Made by a program: the position numbers and the translations under genes. From Gaiellasilicea sp037720595 (GTDB lineage Bacteria > Actinomycetota > Thermoleophilia > Gaiellales > Gaiellaceae), in NCBI GenBank assembly GCA_037720595.1, contig JBBJLW010000011.1, positions 36,527 through 100,526 of the forward strand: 64,000 nt of DNA, given 5' to 3'. The notes beneath the pieces were generated by a model. That model did no database searches and was not told the DNA's origin. It was given only the letters and a program-made list of their open reading frames with translations. This document shows positions 19,175 through 28,029 of this stretch, piece by piece (positions within the stretch are counted from its first letter, which is position 1; every line of letters starts with the position of its first letter).

Positions 19175-19909
19175 TCAACGGCCAAGGTAGGCCTTCCGCA
19201 GATCCTCGTTCTCGATCAGCTCGCTCGCCTGGCCCGAGAGGACGACGCGGCCGGTGGAGAGGACGTAGCCGCGGTCGGCGATCGAGAGCGCCATGTTCGC
19301 GTTCTGCTCGACGACGAGCATCGCGACACCGGCCTCGTGCACCTGCTGGATGATCTCGAAGCTCCGCTCCACGAGCACCGGCGCGAGGCCCATCGACGGC
19401 TCGTCCATCAGCAGGAGCTTGGGATGGCTCATCAACGCGCGGCCCATCGCGACCATTTGCTGCTCGCCCCCGGAGAGCGTTCCGGCAAGCTGAGAACGAC
19501 GCTCGTAGACCATCGGAAAGAGTGAGTAGACGCGCTCGAAATCGTCCTTACGGCCCTTCCCGTCTCGATTCAGGTACGCGCCCATCTCCAGGTTCTCGAG
19601 CACGGTCATCGGCCCGAAGAGCCGCCGGTTCTCGGGCACGATCGCCATCCCGCGGCCGATCCGGTGGCTCGTCGAGCGCCCCGTCACGTTCTCCCCGTCG
19701 AACGTGACGGTGCCCGATTTCGGCCGCACGATTCCGAGGATCGTCTTCAGCGTCGTCGACTTCCCGGAGGCGTTGCCGCCGAGCAGCGAGACGAGCTCAC
19801 CCGCGCCGACCTCGATCTCCACATCCTGGAGGATGTGGATCAGGCCGTAGAAGGTGTTGATCCCGGAGAGGCGGAGCAGCGGCTCAGGCGTCACTTCCGC
19901 TGTACTCAC
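19175..19909 (-). CDS. livF: Branched-chain amino acid ABC transporter ATP-binding protein LivF
   Basis: 244 residues. Walker A GGNASGKST near 43 (N-A-S-G-K-S, a common LivF variant), signature LSGGEQQ near 146, Walker B LLLMDEPSMGLAP near 163 and the H-loop region VEQN near 199 (glutamate-glutamine instead of histidine, usual in LivF). It powers uptake of branched-chain or related amino acids with LivG. Its start overlaps the livG stop by 4 bases. It is the last gene of a livKHMGF-ordered minus-strand operon. Confidence 0.93.
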   Translation of the reverse strand: MSTAEVTPEPLLRLSGINTFYGLIHILQDVEIEVGAGELVSLLGGNASGKSTTLKTILGIVRPKSGTVTFDGENVTGRSTSHRIGRGMAIVPENRRLFGPMTVLENLEMGAYLNRDGKGRKDDFERVYSLFPMVYERRSQLAGTLSGGEQQMVAMGRALMSHPKLLLMDEPSMGLAPVLVERSFEIIQQVHEAGVAMLVVEQNANMALSIADRGYVLSTGRVVLSGQASELIENEDLRKAYLGR

Positions 19910-20706
19910 TTGGATTGGGAAGCCTTGGTCCCGAGGTACGCCTCGACGACGCGCGGGTCGGTCGCGACCTCGTTGAAGGAACCCTCTGCGATCTTGATCC
20001 CATGGTCGAGCGCGATCACGCGGTCCGAGATCCCCTCGACGACGTGCATGTCGTGCTCGATCACGAGAATCGTGTAGCCGCCCTCCGTCCGGAGCTTCCC
20101 GATCAGCTCGGTGATCTCGTGCGTCTCGACAGGATTCATCCCTGCCGCGGGCTCGTCGAGGAGGAGCAGGCGCGGATTCGTCGCGGTCGCACGCGCGATC
20201 TCGAGCCGCCTGCGGTTCGCGTACGAGAGGCTGTACGCGGGCTGATCCCAGCGGTAGCCCATCAGCCGCTCCCCGAAGAAGGCGAGCCGCCGCTCCGCGA
20301 GCTCGCGGATCTCGCGCTCCTCGCGCCGCTGGCCGGGCGTCCGCAGCATCGCCCGGAAGACGCCCGCCTTCGTGTGTCCGTAGGCCGCGGCCATCACGTT
20401 CTCGCGCACCGTCATGTTCAGGAAGAGTCGCAGCGTCTGGAAGGTACGGGCTATTCCGCGTCGTGTGATCTGGTGCGGCTCGAGGCCGACGATGCTCTCC
20501 CCTTCGAAGCGAATGTCCCCGGCGGTCGGCTCGTAGATGCCCGTGACGAGGTTGAAGAGCGTCGTCTTGCCGGCGCCGTTCGGGCCGATCACGCTGACGA
20601 TCTCGCCTTCGCGCACGTCGAGGTCGAGCCTGTCGATCACCGAGAGGCCGCCGAAGGCCATCGAGACGCTCCTCAGCTCGAGCAGACCTGCAGCCGGGGC
20701 GCTCAC
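19906..20706 (-). CDS. livG: Branched-chain amino acid ABC transporter ATP-binding protein LivG
   Basis: 266 residues from the GTG at 20706. Walker A GPNGAGKTTL near 41, Walker B LLLLDEPAAGMNP near 178, H-loop VIEHDM near 213. The usual LivG signature L-S-Y-G-Q-Q-R-R-L-E reads LSYANRRRLE here, so the G-Q-Q of the signature is A-N-R; this is an unusual substitution at a normally well-kept position and could be natural drift. Overlaps livM by 4 bases and livF by 4 bases, showing tight translational coupling. Confidence 0.93.
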   Translation of the reverse strand: MSAPAAGLLELRSVSMAFGGLSVIDRLDLDVREGEIVSVIGPNGAGKTTLFNLVTGIYEPTAGDIRFEGESIVGLEPHQITRRGIARTFQTLRLFLNMTVRENVMAAAYGHTKAGVFRAMLRTPGQRREEREIRELAERRLAFFGERLMGYRWDQPAYSLSYANRRRLEIARATATNPRLLLLDEPAAGMNPVETHEITELIGKLRTEGGYTILVIEHDMHVVEGISDRVIALDHGIKIAEGSFNEVATDPRVVEAYLGTKASQSK

Positions 20707-22202
20707 ACGATCTCCACGCGCTTCTCGCCGAGCACGCCCTCCGGCCGGGCGACCATGACCGCGATCAGGATCGCGCCGAGGACGACGAAGCGCGTCGGCT
20801 CCGGCTTCGCGAGCATGACGTTCTCCCAGACGAACGCGGCCAGGTAGAGCGTTGGCACGAGCAGCGCCAGGCGCTGCCACCCGCGCACGAGTGTCAGGGT
20901 CAGCACCGCAGCGACGAGGCCGATGTAGGAGACCGGCGTGACCCAGCCGGCGAGATTGCCGGGCACGACGACCCATTCGTTCGCCCACCCGCCGAGCCTG
21001 CCGCCGTCGGCGGCGGCTCCCGCGGTCCAGCTCCCGTCGATCGACCCGGCCAGCGCATGCAGGGCGAAGCCGAGCGCGAGCGTGGCGCCGAGGACGACCG
21101 CGAGCCGGCGCGAGAAGCGCAACGCGCCGACGAGACCGAGCACGACCAGCACGTAGAAGAGGAAGCGCGAGTCGCCGGGCTCGCGCAGCACCTCGAGCAG
21201 CACGCTGATCCCGATCGCGCCGATCACGACTCCCGCCTGGCTCCCGGCGCCGCCGAGAATGACCATGGTGTAGATCGTGATCAGCAGCGGGAACTCGAAC
21301 GTCTGGGGAAAAACGCTGCCGTTCAGCGCCGTCACGAGTGTCCCCGTCAGGGCCGCGACGGCGGCGCCGAACGCGAAGGCGGTCAGCTTCAACCAGTTGA
21401 CCGGCATGCCCATCAGCTCCGCGGCCAGCGGGTCCTCGCGCAGCGACCGCCACGCGCGCCCGGTTCGCGACGCGTTTGCGAAGCGCAGCGCGACGAACAC
21501 GACGACGAAGAAGGCGAGCGCCACGTAGAGGTAGGCGACGTTGAAGATGCCCTCGTCCGAGACGGGCAACTCACGGCCGAAGAGGGAGAGCGGCTGGACG
21601 TTGAGGATCCCGTTCGGGCCGCCCGCCACGTCATCGCCCAGGATGCTGTCGCTGTTGTTCGAGACGGTCAGGAAGATCTGGAAGAAGAAGAGCGTCACGA
21701 TCGCCAGGTAGTCGCCGACGAGTCGCCGCGACGGAAGCCCGACGAGCAGGCCGACGAGCCCGCCGACGACGGCCGCGGCCGGGATCGAGACGAAGACGGG
21801 CAGATGCAGGTCGTAGCGGTCGGCGCTCAGGAACGCATAGGTGTACGCGCCGACCCCGTAGAACGCGACGAAGCCCAGATCCAGCAGGCCGCCCCACCCG
21901 ACGACGACGTTGAGCCCGAGCGCGAGCAGCATGTAGATCACCGTGTCGAAGGCGATCCGGCGGACGTAGCCGCTCTCGAAGCCGACCGGCAGCGCCGCCA
22001 CGACCGCGATGAAGAGGACGAGCCACGCCCACCAGGGCACGGTTCGCAAGCGGGTTTCGAGTACCCCCAGCCACCCGCCGCGGCCGCCGCGTCGCTCAGT
22101 TGAGCGCGCGACCCATTCGTCCTGTCCGATCCGCGGCCCCGAGGTCGCCGACGCCGCCGGCACGGCCTCTTCGATTCGCTCCTTGCGGGTGTCGTCGTCC
22201 AT
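20703..22202 (-). CDS. livM: Branched-chain amino acid ABC transporter permease LivM
   Basis: 499 residues, longer than a typical LivM (~330-420). A hydrophilic N-terminal extension of about 60 residues (MDDDTRKERIEEAVP onward) precedes the first helix. The core LivM signature is present: VYMLLALGLNVVVGWGGLLDLG-like region near 100-120 and G-D-Y-L-A-I-V-T near 180. About 100 extra residues at the C-terminus add further helices (LVRGWQRLALLVPTLYLAAF). It forms the membrane channel with LivH. A 16-bp inverted repeat separates it from livH. Confidence 0.92.
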   Translation of the reverse strand: MDDDTRKERIEEAVPAASATSGPRIGQDEWVARSTERRGGRGGWLGVLETRLRTVPWWAWLVLFIAVVAALPVGFESGYVRRIAFDTVIYMLLALGLNVVVGWGGLLDLGFVAFYGVGAYTYAFLSADRYDLHLPVFVSIPAAAVVGGLVGLLVGLPSRRLVGDYLAIVTLFFFQIFLTVSNNSDSILGDDVAGGPNGILNVQPLSLFGRELPVSDEGIFNVAYLYVALAFFVVVFVALRFANASRTGRAWRSLREDPLAAELMGMPVNWLKLTAFAFGAAVAALTGTLVTALNGSVFPQTFEFPLLITIYTMVILGGAGSQAGVVIGAIGISVLLEVLREPGDSRFLFYVLVVLGLVGALRFSRRLAVVLGATLALGFALHALAGSIDGSWTAGAAADGGRLGGWANEWVVVPGNLAGWVTPVSYIGLVAAVLTLTLVRGWQRLALLVPTLYLAAFVWENVMLAKPEPTRFVVLGAILIAVMVARPEGVLGEKRVEIV

Positions 22203-22423
22203 TAGATGATTGATGCCATGAGATCGTCCGTCTCGGGGCACGAGCTGGCAGCTCCGGGGCGCGGGATCAGGCCGTTGCCGATGCCGGTCGCATCGGTGAC
22301 GGGCTGAGCACGCGAAGCGGACGGGCTGGCGGGGCGGCCGCAAGGCCGCTCAGGTAGTCCGGGAGCGGCCCAGACACGCCAGATCGTGTCCCGAGCGCGC
22401 CAGATCGTGGCATCAATCATCTA
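22203..22423. repeat. 221-bp segment bounded by perfect 16-bp inverted repeats between livH and livM
   Basis: TAGATGATTGATGCCA (22203-22218) is the exact reverse complement of TGGCATCAATCATCTA (22408-22423). The segment fills almost exactly the gap between the livH stop codon (inside the right repeat) and the livM ATG (adjacent to the left repeat). Inside are short direct repeats such as CGCCAGATCGTG. I see no reading frame in it. It looks like a small non-autonomous element or a long RNA stem within the operon mRNA. Confidence 0.75.
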
Positions 22424-23344
22424 GACCTTCTTGATGTCGGGCCTGCCGAACAGTCCCTGCGGGCGGAAAAGCATGAAGACGATCAGGATCACGAACACGA
22501 GCAGGTCGGACCAGCGCGTCGAGATGTAACCCTGCGTGAACGCCTCTGCGAAGCCCAGGATCAGCCCGCCGACCATGGCCCCCGGGATCGAGCCGATTCC
22601 GCCGATCACGGCGGCCGTGAAGCCCTTCAGCCCGGCGAGAAAGCCGATCGCCACGTCGGTCGGCGCCCGCAACGCGAACATCACGCCGGCCGCGCCGGCG
22701 AGGGCGGAGCCGAGCACGAACGCGAACACGATCACGCGATCGACGTCGATCCCCATCATCGCGGCGGCCTCGCGGTCGTGCGATGTCGCACGCATCGCCT
22801 TGCCCATCCGCGTCCGGGTGACGAGCAACCAGAGCACGATCATCAGCGCGAACGCCGAGGCGATGATCACGATCCTGAGCAGCGGTATGCGCACGTTGCC
22901 GATGTCGAAGCCGTTGAAGAAGAGCGCTCCCTCGGAGAGCGAGAAGGCGTCGTAGTCGCGCTGCTCGGAGCCGAACATGAGCTGCATCGAGTACGCGAGG
23001 AAGAAGGAGACGCCGAGCGCACTGATCAGGGGCGCGATCCTGGGCGCATTGCGGAGCGGCCGGTAGGCGAAGCGCTCGATCACCACGCCGAGGAGCGCGC
23101 AGCCGGCCATCGCCGCGAGCGTGATCAACACCAGCAAGAGCCAGGTCGGCACCTTCGGGTCGGTCGAGCCGCCGAGGAGCTGCAGCGTGCCGAAGCCGAT
23201 GAACGAGCCGACCATGAACACGTCGCCGTGGGCGAAGTTGAGCAGCTTCAGGATTCCGTAGACGAGCGAGTAGCCGAGCGCGATCAGCGCGTAGACACTC
23301 CCGAGCGTCAAGCCGTTCAAGGTCAGCTGGATGAAGGTGTCCAC
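22421..23344 (-). CDS. livH: Branched-chain amino acid ABC transporter permease LivH
   Basis: 307 residues, the normal length. N-terminal F-I-Q-L-T-L-N-G-L-T-L-G-S-V-Y-A-L-I-A-L (split motif), G-Y-S-L-V-Y-G-I-L-K-L-L-N-F-A-H-G-D near 25-42 and the cytoplasmic E-A-A-A-M-M-G-I-D loop near 190 are characteristic of LivH. Eight or so membrane helices. It pairs with LivM. The livK gene lies upstream with a strong hairpin in the 76-base gap. Confidence 0.93.
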   Translation of the reverse strand: MDTFIQLTLNGLTLGSVYALIALGYSLVYGILKLLNFAHGDVFMVGSFIGFGTLQLLGGSTDPKVPTWLLLVLITLAAMAGCALLGVVIERFAYRPLRNAPRIAPLISALGVSFFLAYSMQLMFGSEQRDYDAFSLSEGALFFNGFDIGNVRIPLLRIVIIASAFALMIVLWLLVTRTRMGKAMRATSHDREAAAMMGIDVDRVIVFAFVLGSALAGAAGVMFALRAPTDVAIGFLAGLKGFTAAVIGGIGSIPGAMVGGLILGFAEAFTQGYISTRWSDLLVFVILIVFMLFRPQGLFGRPDIKKV

Positions 23345-23370
23345 GGAGCGCCCGATCCTCCCAGAAAGAC

Positions 23371-23400
23371 GAGCGGCCCGGCAATCGTGCCGGGCCGCTC
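23371..23400 (-). terminator. Intercistronic hairpin between livK and livH
   Basis: GAGCGGCCCGGCA (23371-23383) pairs perfectly over 13 bp with TGCCGGGCCGCTC (23388-23400), loop ATCG. It lies after the livK stop. In binding-protein operons such a hairpin usually lets the binding protein be made in excess over the permease, by partial termination or mRNA stabilisation. Confidence 0.75.
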
Positions 23401-23420
23401 GAGCGTTTCCTTACTTCGGT

Positions 23421-24611
23421 CTAGCCGACCAGCTTGTACGAGCCGTTCGACTGGATCTGGAAGATGTAGAACTTCGCGTTCAGCGGGTCGTTCGACTTCG
23501 TCGAGAAGCGGAACGTGCCGCCGAGGATCCAGTTGGGAATCCGCACCTGCTTGACCTTGCGCAGCACCGCACGCCGGTTCGGCAGGACGTTCTTGTTCGC
23601 CACGCACGCCGCCTTGACCGCGCGCAGCGCGACCTGGACGGCCCCGTAGGTCGGAGGCCCGAACGACTCGAGCTCCGACTTCGGGTTGTCCCGCTTCCAG
23701 CCGTCGATCAGCGCCTTGGAAGTGGCGACGCCGCTGATGTCGGGAGCGAAGTTGGACACGTACGAGCCGGCCAGCTTGAACTGGGCCGGCGAGTTCGCCC
23801 CGTCGCCGCCGAACACCTTCGCCTTCTTGCCCTGCTCGATCAACTGCTGCCCGAACGTCTGCGCGTCCGGAGGCTGCTGCGTCGGGAAGAAGACGATGTC
23901 CGCATCGCTCGGCGTCCGCGTCACGAGCGACGAGAAGTCCGTCGTCCGCACCGAGGTGGAGAGCCGGACGACCTCGACGTTCCCCGCCCGCAGAACGAGC
24001 TGGGCCGCGTCGGCGAGACCGACCGAATACGGCTCCTGGAAGTCGATGATCACGACCTTCTTCACGTTCAGCTTGTCGATCATGTAGCGGGCGTCACTCG
24101 GTCCCTGGATGAAGTCGCCGGGAACGACCCTGAAGAAGCCGGGCGTACCTTCACGCGGGCTGCCCTTCGTCAGCGACGTGCGGGTGGCCGACGGCGAGAT
24201 GTGCGGCATACCGGCCGCGAAGTACGTCTGGCTCGTCGCTGCGACGGCCCCCGACGTGGCAGGCCCGATGACGGCGACGACGCTCCGGTCGGCGACGTAC
24301 TTCTGCGCCAGCGCCTGAGCGGGCGCCGGGCCCTGCTCGACGGGCGTGTCGCCGGTCAGCAACTGCACCTTCAGTCCGAGCCCGGGAGCAAGCCGTTTCA
24401 CGGCGTACTTCGCCCAGGAGAGCTGGGCGTTCCCGAGGAAGCCGGCCCCGCCGGTGAGCGGCGTCACGAGCGCGATCTTCAGGGTGCTGTTGCAGCGCAC
24501 GGCCTGCTGAGAAGCATCCGTCCGCATTGCGGCCGTCGGCCTCGCGACTGCGGACGCTGCCAGTACCGCAGCGACCCCGGTCACGAGCGCCAGAACGATG
24601 GCTTTCTTCAT
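23421..24611 (-). CDS. livK: Branched-chain amino acid ABC transporter substrate-binding protein
   Basis: 396 residues. A strong AAGGAGG ribosome binding site lies before the ATG. Residues 1-24 are a Sec signal peptide (M-K-K-A-I-V then hydrophobic, ending AVARP). Peripla_BP_6 features follow: L-K-I-A-L-V-T-P-L-T-G near 44-54, V-A-V-I-G-P-A-T-S-G near 106-115 and V-V-I-I-D-F-Q-E-P-Y near 188. No lipobox, so it is a secreted or otherwise anchored binding protein. Ligand may be leucine/isoleucine/valine or another small polar compound; the family is broad. Confidence 0.92.
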   Translation of the reverse strand: MKKAIVLALVTGVAAVLAASAVARPTAAMRTDASQQAVRCNSTLKIALVTPLTGGAGFLGNAQLSWAKYAVKRLAPGLGLKVQLLTGDTPVEQGPAPAQALAQKYVADRSVVAVIGPATSGAVAATSQTYFAAGMPHISPSATRTSLTKGSPREGTPGFFRVVPGDFIQGPSDARYMIDKLNVKKVVIIDFQEPYSVGLADAAQLVLRAGNVEVVRLSTSVRTTDFSSLVTRTPSDADIVFFPTQQPPDAQTFGQQLIEQGKKAKVFGGDGANSPAQFKLAGSYVSNFAPDISGVATSKALIDGWKRDNPKSELESFGPPTYGAVQVALRAVKAACVANKNVLPNRRAVLRKVKQVRIPNWILGGTFRFSTKSNDPLNAKFYIFQIQSNGSYKLVG

Positions 24612-24676
24612 TCGTCGTCCTCCTTGTGGTTTTTGGATCGAAATAGTGGTTTCCGTCGTATTCGACGCTTTCACCG

Positions 24677-25396
24677 TCAACTTGTTGCCCCGGCGGTCGC
24701 CGCGTCGTAGGAACGAGATGCCGGGTCGCCGGACGGATGGAAGACGCCGAGGATCCGCATCACCCCGGGCCCGGTGTTCTCGATGCAGTGCACCTGCTGC
24801 GGGGGAAGATGGAAGCAGGAGCCTGGTGCGAGCGGGATCTGCTCGCCGTTGACGTGTGCGATCCCACGGCCCTCGACGATGTAGCCGACCTCGTCGTAGG
24901 TGTGACTGTGATCGGGCGCGCGGCACGGCTCGACCACGCCGACGAACTGCGTCACCTCGGCGCAGCCCGCGTCCTGGTTGACGAGGTAGCGGAACGTCCG
25001 CTTCGCGTCGGCCCGGAGCTCGGGCTGCTCGGCGAAGCGAATCGTGACGCGTCGGCCGCTGCGGTCTTCCCCGGCTGGAGCGCTGACCGAAAGGACGTGC
25101 AGCTCGTCCGAGCCGGGGTTCTCGACGATGTACCGCTCGGCCGCGCGGACGTAGGCGCCCGTGTCCGGCTCGAGCGAGTGGGGCTCCCCCTCGAGCACGA
25201 GCGTCGCGCTGCCCGAGACGACGTAGAGGAGCTCGTCGCGGTCGTCGTCGCCGCGCTCGAACGAGCGTCCGGGTGCGAACCGGAGCACCCGCTGCTCGAG
25301 GAGGCCGGCGTCGAGCGTCACCTTCTCGAGCGTCGTGTCGCCCTCGGAACGGCGCCCGTCGAGGTCGTGCTCGGAGATCACTAGCGCCCGCCGCAT
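24677..25396 (-). CDS. Bicupin protein (two cupin domains)
   Basis: 239 residues from ATG 25396; ATG 25426 would add ten residues (MSAPTRCDGA). The first cupin spans about 30-105 (ELLYVVSGSATLVLEGEPH, then L-E-P-D-T-G-A-Y-V). The second spans about 140-230 and has clear metal ligands: H-S-H near 163 with E nearby, G-Y-I-V-E-G-R-G and PGSCFHLPPQQVHCIEN near 200. The layout resembles ureidoglycine aminohydrolase/quercetinase-like bicupins. It sits upstream of livK on the same strand (65-base gap), but no purine-degradation genes are near. Divergent from the ABC exporter operon. Confidence 0.82.
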   Translation of the reverse strand: MRRALVISEHDLDGRRSEGDTTLEKVTLDAGLLEQRVLRFAPGRSFERGDDDRDELLYVVSGSATLVLEGEPHSLEPDTGAYVRAAERYIVENPGSDELHVLSVSAPAGEDRSGRRVTIRFAEQPELRADAKRTFRYLVNQDAGCAEVTQFVGVVEPCRAPDHSHTYDEVGYIVEGRGIAHVNGEQIPLAPGSCFHLPPQQVHCIENTGPGVMRILGVFHPSGDPASRSYDAATAGATS

Positions 25397-25465
25397 CGCT
25401 CCATCACACCGCGTCGGGGCTGACATGTCAACAAACGAGCCTCGTCGTTCGGTCCGTCGCCTAGA

Positions 25466-26443
25466 GTGGACGCCGTGACCGTCGTCGAAGCCGTCGATCT
25501 GCGCCGCACCTACAAGACCACGACCGGGACGATCCGGCGGCGCTCGCTCGAGGTCGAGGCGGTGCGCGGGGTCAGCTTCTCGATCGCCGAGGGCGAGCTC
25601 TTCGGCCTCCTCGGGCCGAACGGGGCCGGCAAGACGACGACGATCAAGATGCTGATCACGCTCCTGATCCCCACCTCCGGGGAGGCACGCGTGCTCGGAC
25701 ACGACGTGGTCAAGGATGCGCGCTGGGTGCGCGAGCGGATCGGCTACGTCTTCGGCGGCGACCGCGGTCTCTACGAGCGGCTCTCGGCCATGGACAACCT
25801 CCGTTACTTCGCCGAGCTCTACGGCGTCGAGCCGAAGCGCCAGCGCCCCCGGATCGACGAGCTGCTCGAGCTCGTGGGACTGAAGGGCCGCGAGAAGGAG
25901 CGCGTCGAGGGCTACTCCCGCGGGATGCGCCAGCGCCTCCACATCGCCCGCGGGCTGCTCCACGATCCGCCCGTCGTCTTCCTCGACGAGCCGACCATCG
26001 GGGTCGATCCCGTCGGCGCCCGCGAGCTGCGCGCCACGATCGCCTCGCTGACCGCATCCGGGAAGACCGTCCTCCTGACCACGCACTACATGTTCGAGGC
26101 GGACTCGCTCTGCGACCGGATCGCCGTGATCGCGAACGGGGAGATCGTCGCGCAGGGGACGCCGCGGGAGCTGAAGGCCGGCGTCGCGGACGGCAGCGTC
26201 GTCGAGGTCGAGGTGTTCGGCGTCGAGGAGCGCTCGGTCGAGCGGGTGCGCGCGCTCGCCGGCGTGCGGGCGGTCGCGGTCGAGGACCGCGAGCAGAAGC
26301 AGCTCCTGATCGTCCAGACGGCGCCCGGGCTCGAGCTGACCCACGCGATCCTCTCGCAGCTCGACGGCGTCTCGGTCGGCCGGGTCTCCTCCCGCGAGCC
26401 CACGCTCGAGGACGCGTATGTGGCGCTCGTGACCGCCGCTTGA
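25466..26443 (+). CDS. ABC exporter ATP-binding protein (DrrA-like)
   Basis: 325 residues. Walker A GPNGAGKTTT near 52, signature Y-S-R-G-M-R-Q-R near 151 (L-S-G-G-Q replaced by YSRGM, usual for the DrrA/CcmA-type ABC-2 ATPases), Walker B VVFLDEPTIGVDP near 171 and H-loop TTHYMFEAD near 207. The C-terminal ~95 residues form the regulatory domain typical of DrrA. It is the first gene of a seven-gene plus-strand operon with six ABC-2 permeases and is the only ATPase in it. Start GTG 25466; GTG 25475 is possible. Confidence 0.92.
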   Translation: MDAVTVVEAVDLRRTYKTTTGTIRRRSLEVEAVRGVSFSIAEGELFGLLGPNGAGKTTTIKMLITLLIPTSGEARVLGHDVVKDARWVRERIGYVFGGDRGLYERLSAMDNLRYFAELYGVEPKRQRPRIDELLELVGLKGREKERVEGYSRGMRQRLHIARGLLHDPPVVFLDEPTIGVDPVGARELRATIASLTASGKTVLLTTHYMFEADSLCDRIAVIANGEIVAQGTPRELKAGVADGSVVEVEVFGVEERSVERVRALAGVRAVAVEDREQKQLLIVQTAPGLELTHAILSQLDGVSVGRVSSREPTLEDAYVALVTAA

Positions 26444-26456
26444 TCCTCCGGACGCG

Positions 26457-27233
26457 ATGATGCTGCAGGCGTTGCGGGTGATCAGGATCGGCTGGCTCCT
26501 GCAACTCAAGACGATGGCGCGGTCGGGCTTCGACGTCCTGACCGCAGTCGTCACCCCGATCACCTACGCCTCGATCGCCTTCTTCCTCTACCGCCGCGGC
26601 GGCGGCGCGGAGACACTGCTCTGGGTCTCGCTCGGCGCCGCCTTCATGGGGCTCTGGGCCTCGACGCTCTGGGGCGCGGGCAACACGATCCAGCGCCAGC
26701 GCTCGCAGCAGACGCTCGAGTTTGCGATTGCCGCCCCGACGCCGTTCCTCGTCTCGCTGATCGGCACGAGCCTCGCAAGCTCGACTGTCGGCCTCTACTC
26801 GCTCGTCGCAACGATCACCTGGGGCCACCTCCTCTTCGACGTGCCGCTCGAGCTCGCGCATCCGATCCTGTTCGCGCTCTCGCTGCCCGCCGCCGTGCTC
26901 TCGCTCGGCCTGCTCGGGATAGTGATGGCCGCGACGTTGATTCTGTACCGCTACGCCTGGGCGCTTGCGAACATGCTCGAGTATCCGGTCTGGCTCGCCG
27001 CTGGCCTGCTCGCGCCGATCGCGCTTCTCCCGGGCTGGGTCCACCCGATCTCCTACGCGCTCGCGCCGACTTGGGGCGCGAAGGCCGTCCGCGAGAGCGT
27101 GCTCGGCGGCTCGCCGCTCACGGCGATCGGCGTCTGCCTGGGACTCGCGGCGGTCTATCTCGTGATCGGCTTCTTCTTCGTCCAGAACTTCGAGCGGCTC
27201 GCACGGCAGCGGGCGACACTCGCGCTCTCGTGA
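26457..27233 (+). CDS. ABC-2 family permease, type A copy 1
   Basis: 258 residues, six predicted membrane helices. Begins 14 bases after the ATPase stop. The loop motif N-M-L-E-Y-P-V-W-L-A near 168 and L-A-P-T-W-G-A-K-A-V near 202 recur in the two other type-A permeases at 28029 and 29646, showing they are paralogues. Ends with FFVQNFERLARQRATLALS. It probably forms a heterodimeric membrane channel with the next gene product. Confidence 0.88.
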   Translation: MMLQALRVIRIGWLLQLKTMARSGFDVLTAVVTPITYASIAFFLYRRGGGAETLLWVSLGAAFMGLWASTLWGAGNTIQRQRSQQTLEFAIAAPTPFLVSLIGTSLASSTVGLYSLVATITWGHLLFDVPLELAHPILFALSLPAAVLSLGLLGIVMAATLILYRYAWALANMLEYPVWLAAGLLAPIALLPGWVHPISYALAPTWGAKAVRESVLGGSPLTAIGVCLGLAAVYLVIGFFFVQNFERLARQRATLALS

Positions 27234-27243
27234 CGAGGCGCGC

Positions 27244-28029
27244 GTGACCGCCGCGCGGATCTTCGTGGTCGGCGGCGTCCTCTCCTACCGGGCGCTCTTC
27301 AACTGGATGCAGCCGATCGTCTACGTGCCGACGATGCTCGGCGGGCCGCTCTTCCAGATCCTCTTCTTCGCGTACATCGGTCGCGCGAGCGGAGTCGAGA
27401 CGGACGGATTCTTCGTCGTCGGCAACGCAGTCCAGGTCTCTGCGATGGCCGGAATCTTCGGCGTCGCGATGACGATCGGCGGCGAGCGTTGGACGCAGAC
27501 GCTCTCGCTCGTCCTCGTCAGCCCCGCGAACCGGTTTGCGCTCTTCCTCGGGCGTGCGCTGCCGCTCATCGTGAACGGCTTCGTGCTCTCCTCTTTCGGT
27601 TTCGTCGTCGGGCTCGCGCTGCTCGACTTCGAGCTCGACCCCAGCGTCGTGCCCGCGCTCGCGGCCTGCGTGCTCGTGACGACGGCCTCGTGCACCGCGT
27701 TCGGGTTCATCATCGGCTCGATCGGCCTCTACGCGCGCGAGATCTTCGTCGCCGCGAACCTTGCCTATATCGGGCTCCTGCTCTTCTGCGGCGTCAACGT
27801 GCCGCTCGACGAGCTGCCCGCCTGGATGCGGGCGATCAGCGAGGTGCTGCCGCTGACCCACGGGATCCAGGCTGCGCGCCTCGTTGCCGACGGCGCCTCG
27901 CTCGGCAGCGTCGACGGTTTGATCCTGCGAGAGCTGCTCGTCGGGGCCGGCTACGCCGCTGCCGCGTACCTCCTCTTCCGCACCTTCGAGGCGGCCGGGC
28001 GCCGCACCGCCTCCTTCGACAACTACTGA
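27244..28029 (+). CDS. ABC-2 family permease, type B copy 1
   Basis: 261 residues, six predicted helices, GTG start. Type-B signature: G-G-V-L-S-Y-R-A-L-F-N-W near the N-terminus, G-P-L-F-Q-I-L-F-F-A-Y-I-G-R near 35, N-A-V-Q-V-S-A-M-A-G-I-F-G near 60 and L-T-H-G-I-Q-A-A-R near 205. The same motifs recur in the genes at 28813 and 30407. Its stop overlaps the start of the next permease (TGATG). Confidence 0.88.
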   Translation: MTAARIFVVGGVLSYRALFNWMQPIVYVPTMLGGPLFQILFFAYIGRASGVETDGFFVVGNAVQVSAMAGIFGVAMTIGGERWTQTLSLVLVSPANRFALFLGRALPLIVNGFVLSSFGFVVGLALLDFELDPSVVPALAACVLVTTASCTAFGFIIGSIGLYAREIFVAANLAYIGLLLFCGVNVPLDELPAWMRAISEVLPLTHGIQAARLVADGASLGSVDGLILRELLVGAGYAAAAYLLFRTFEAAGRRTASFDNY

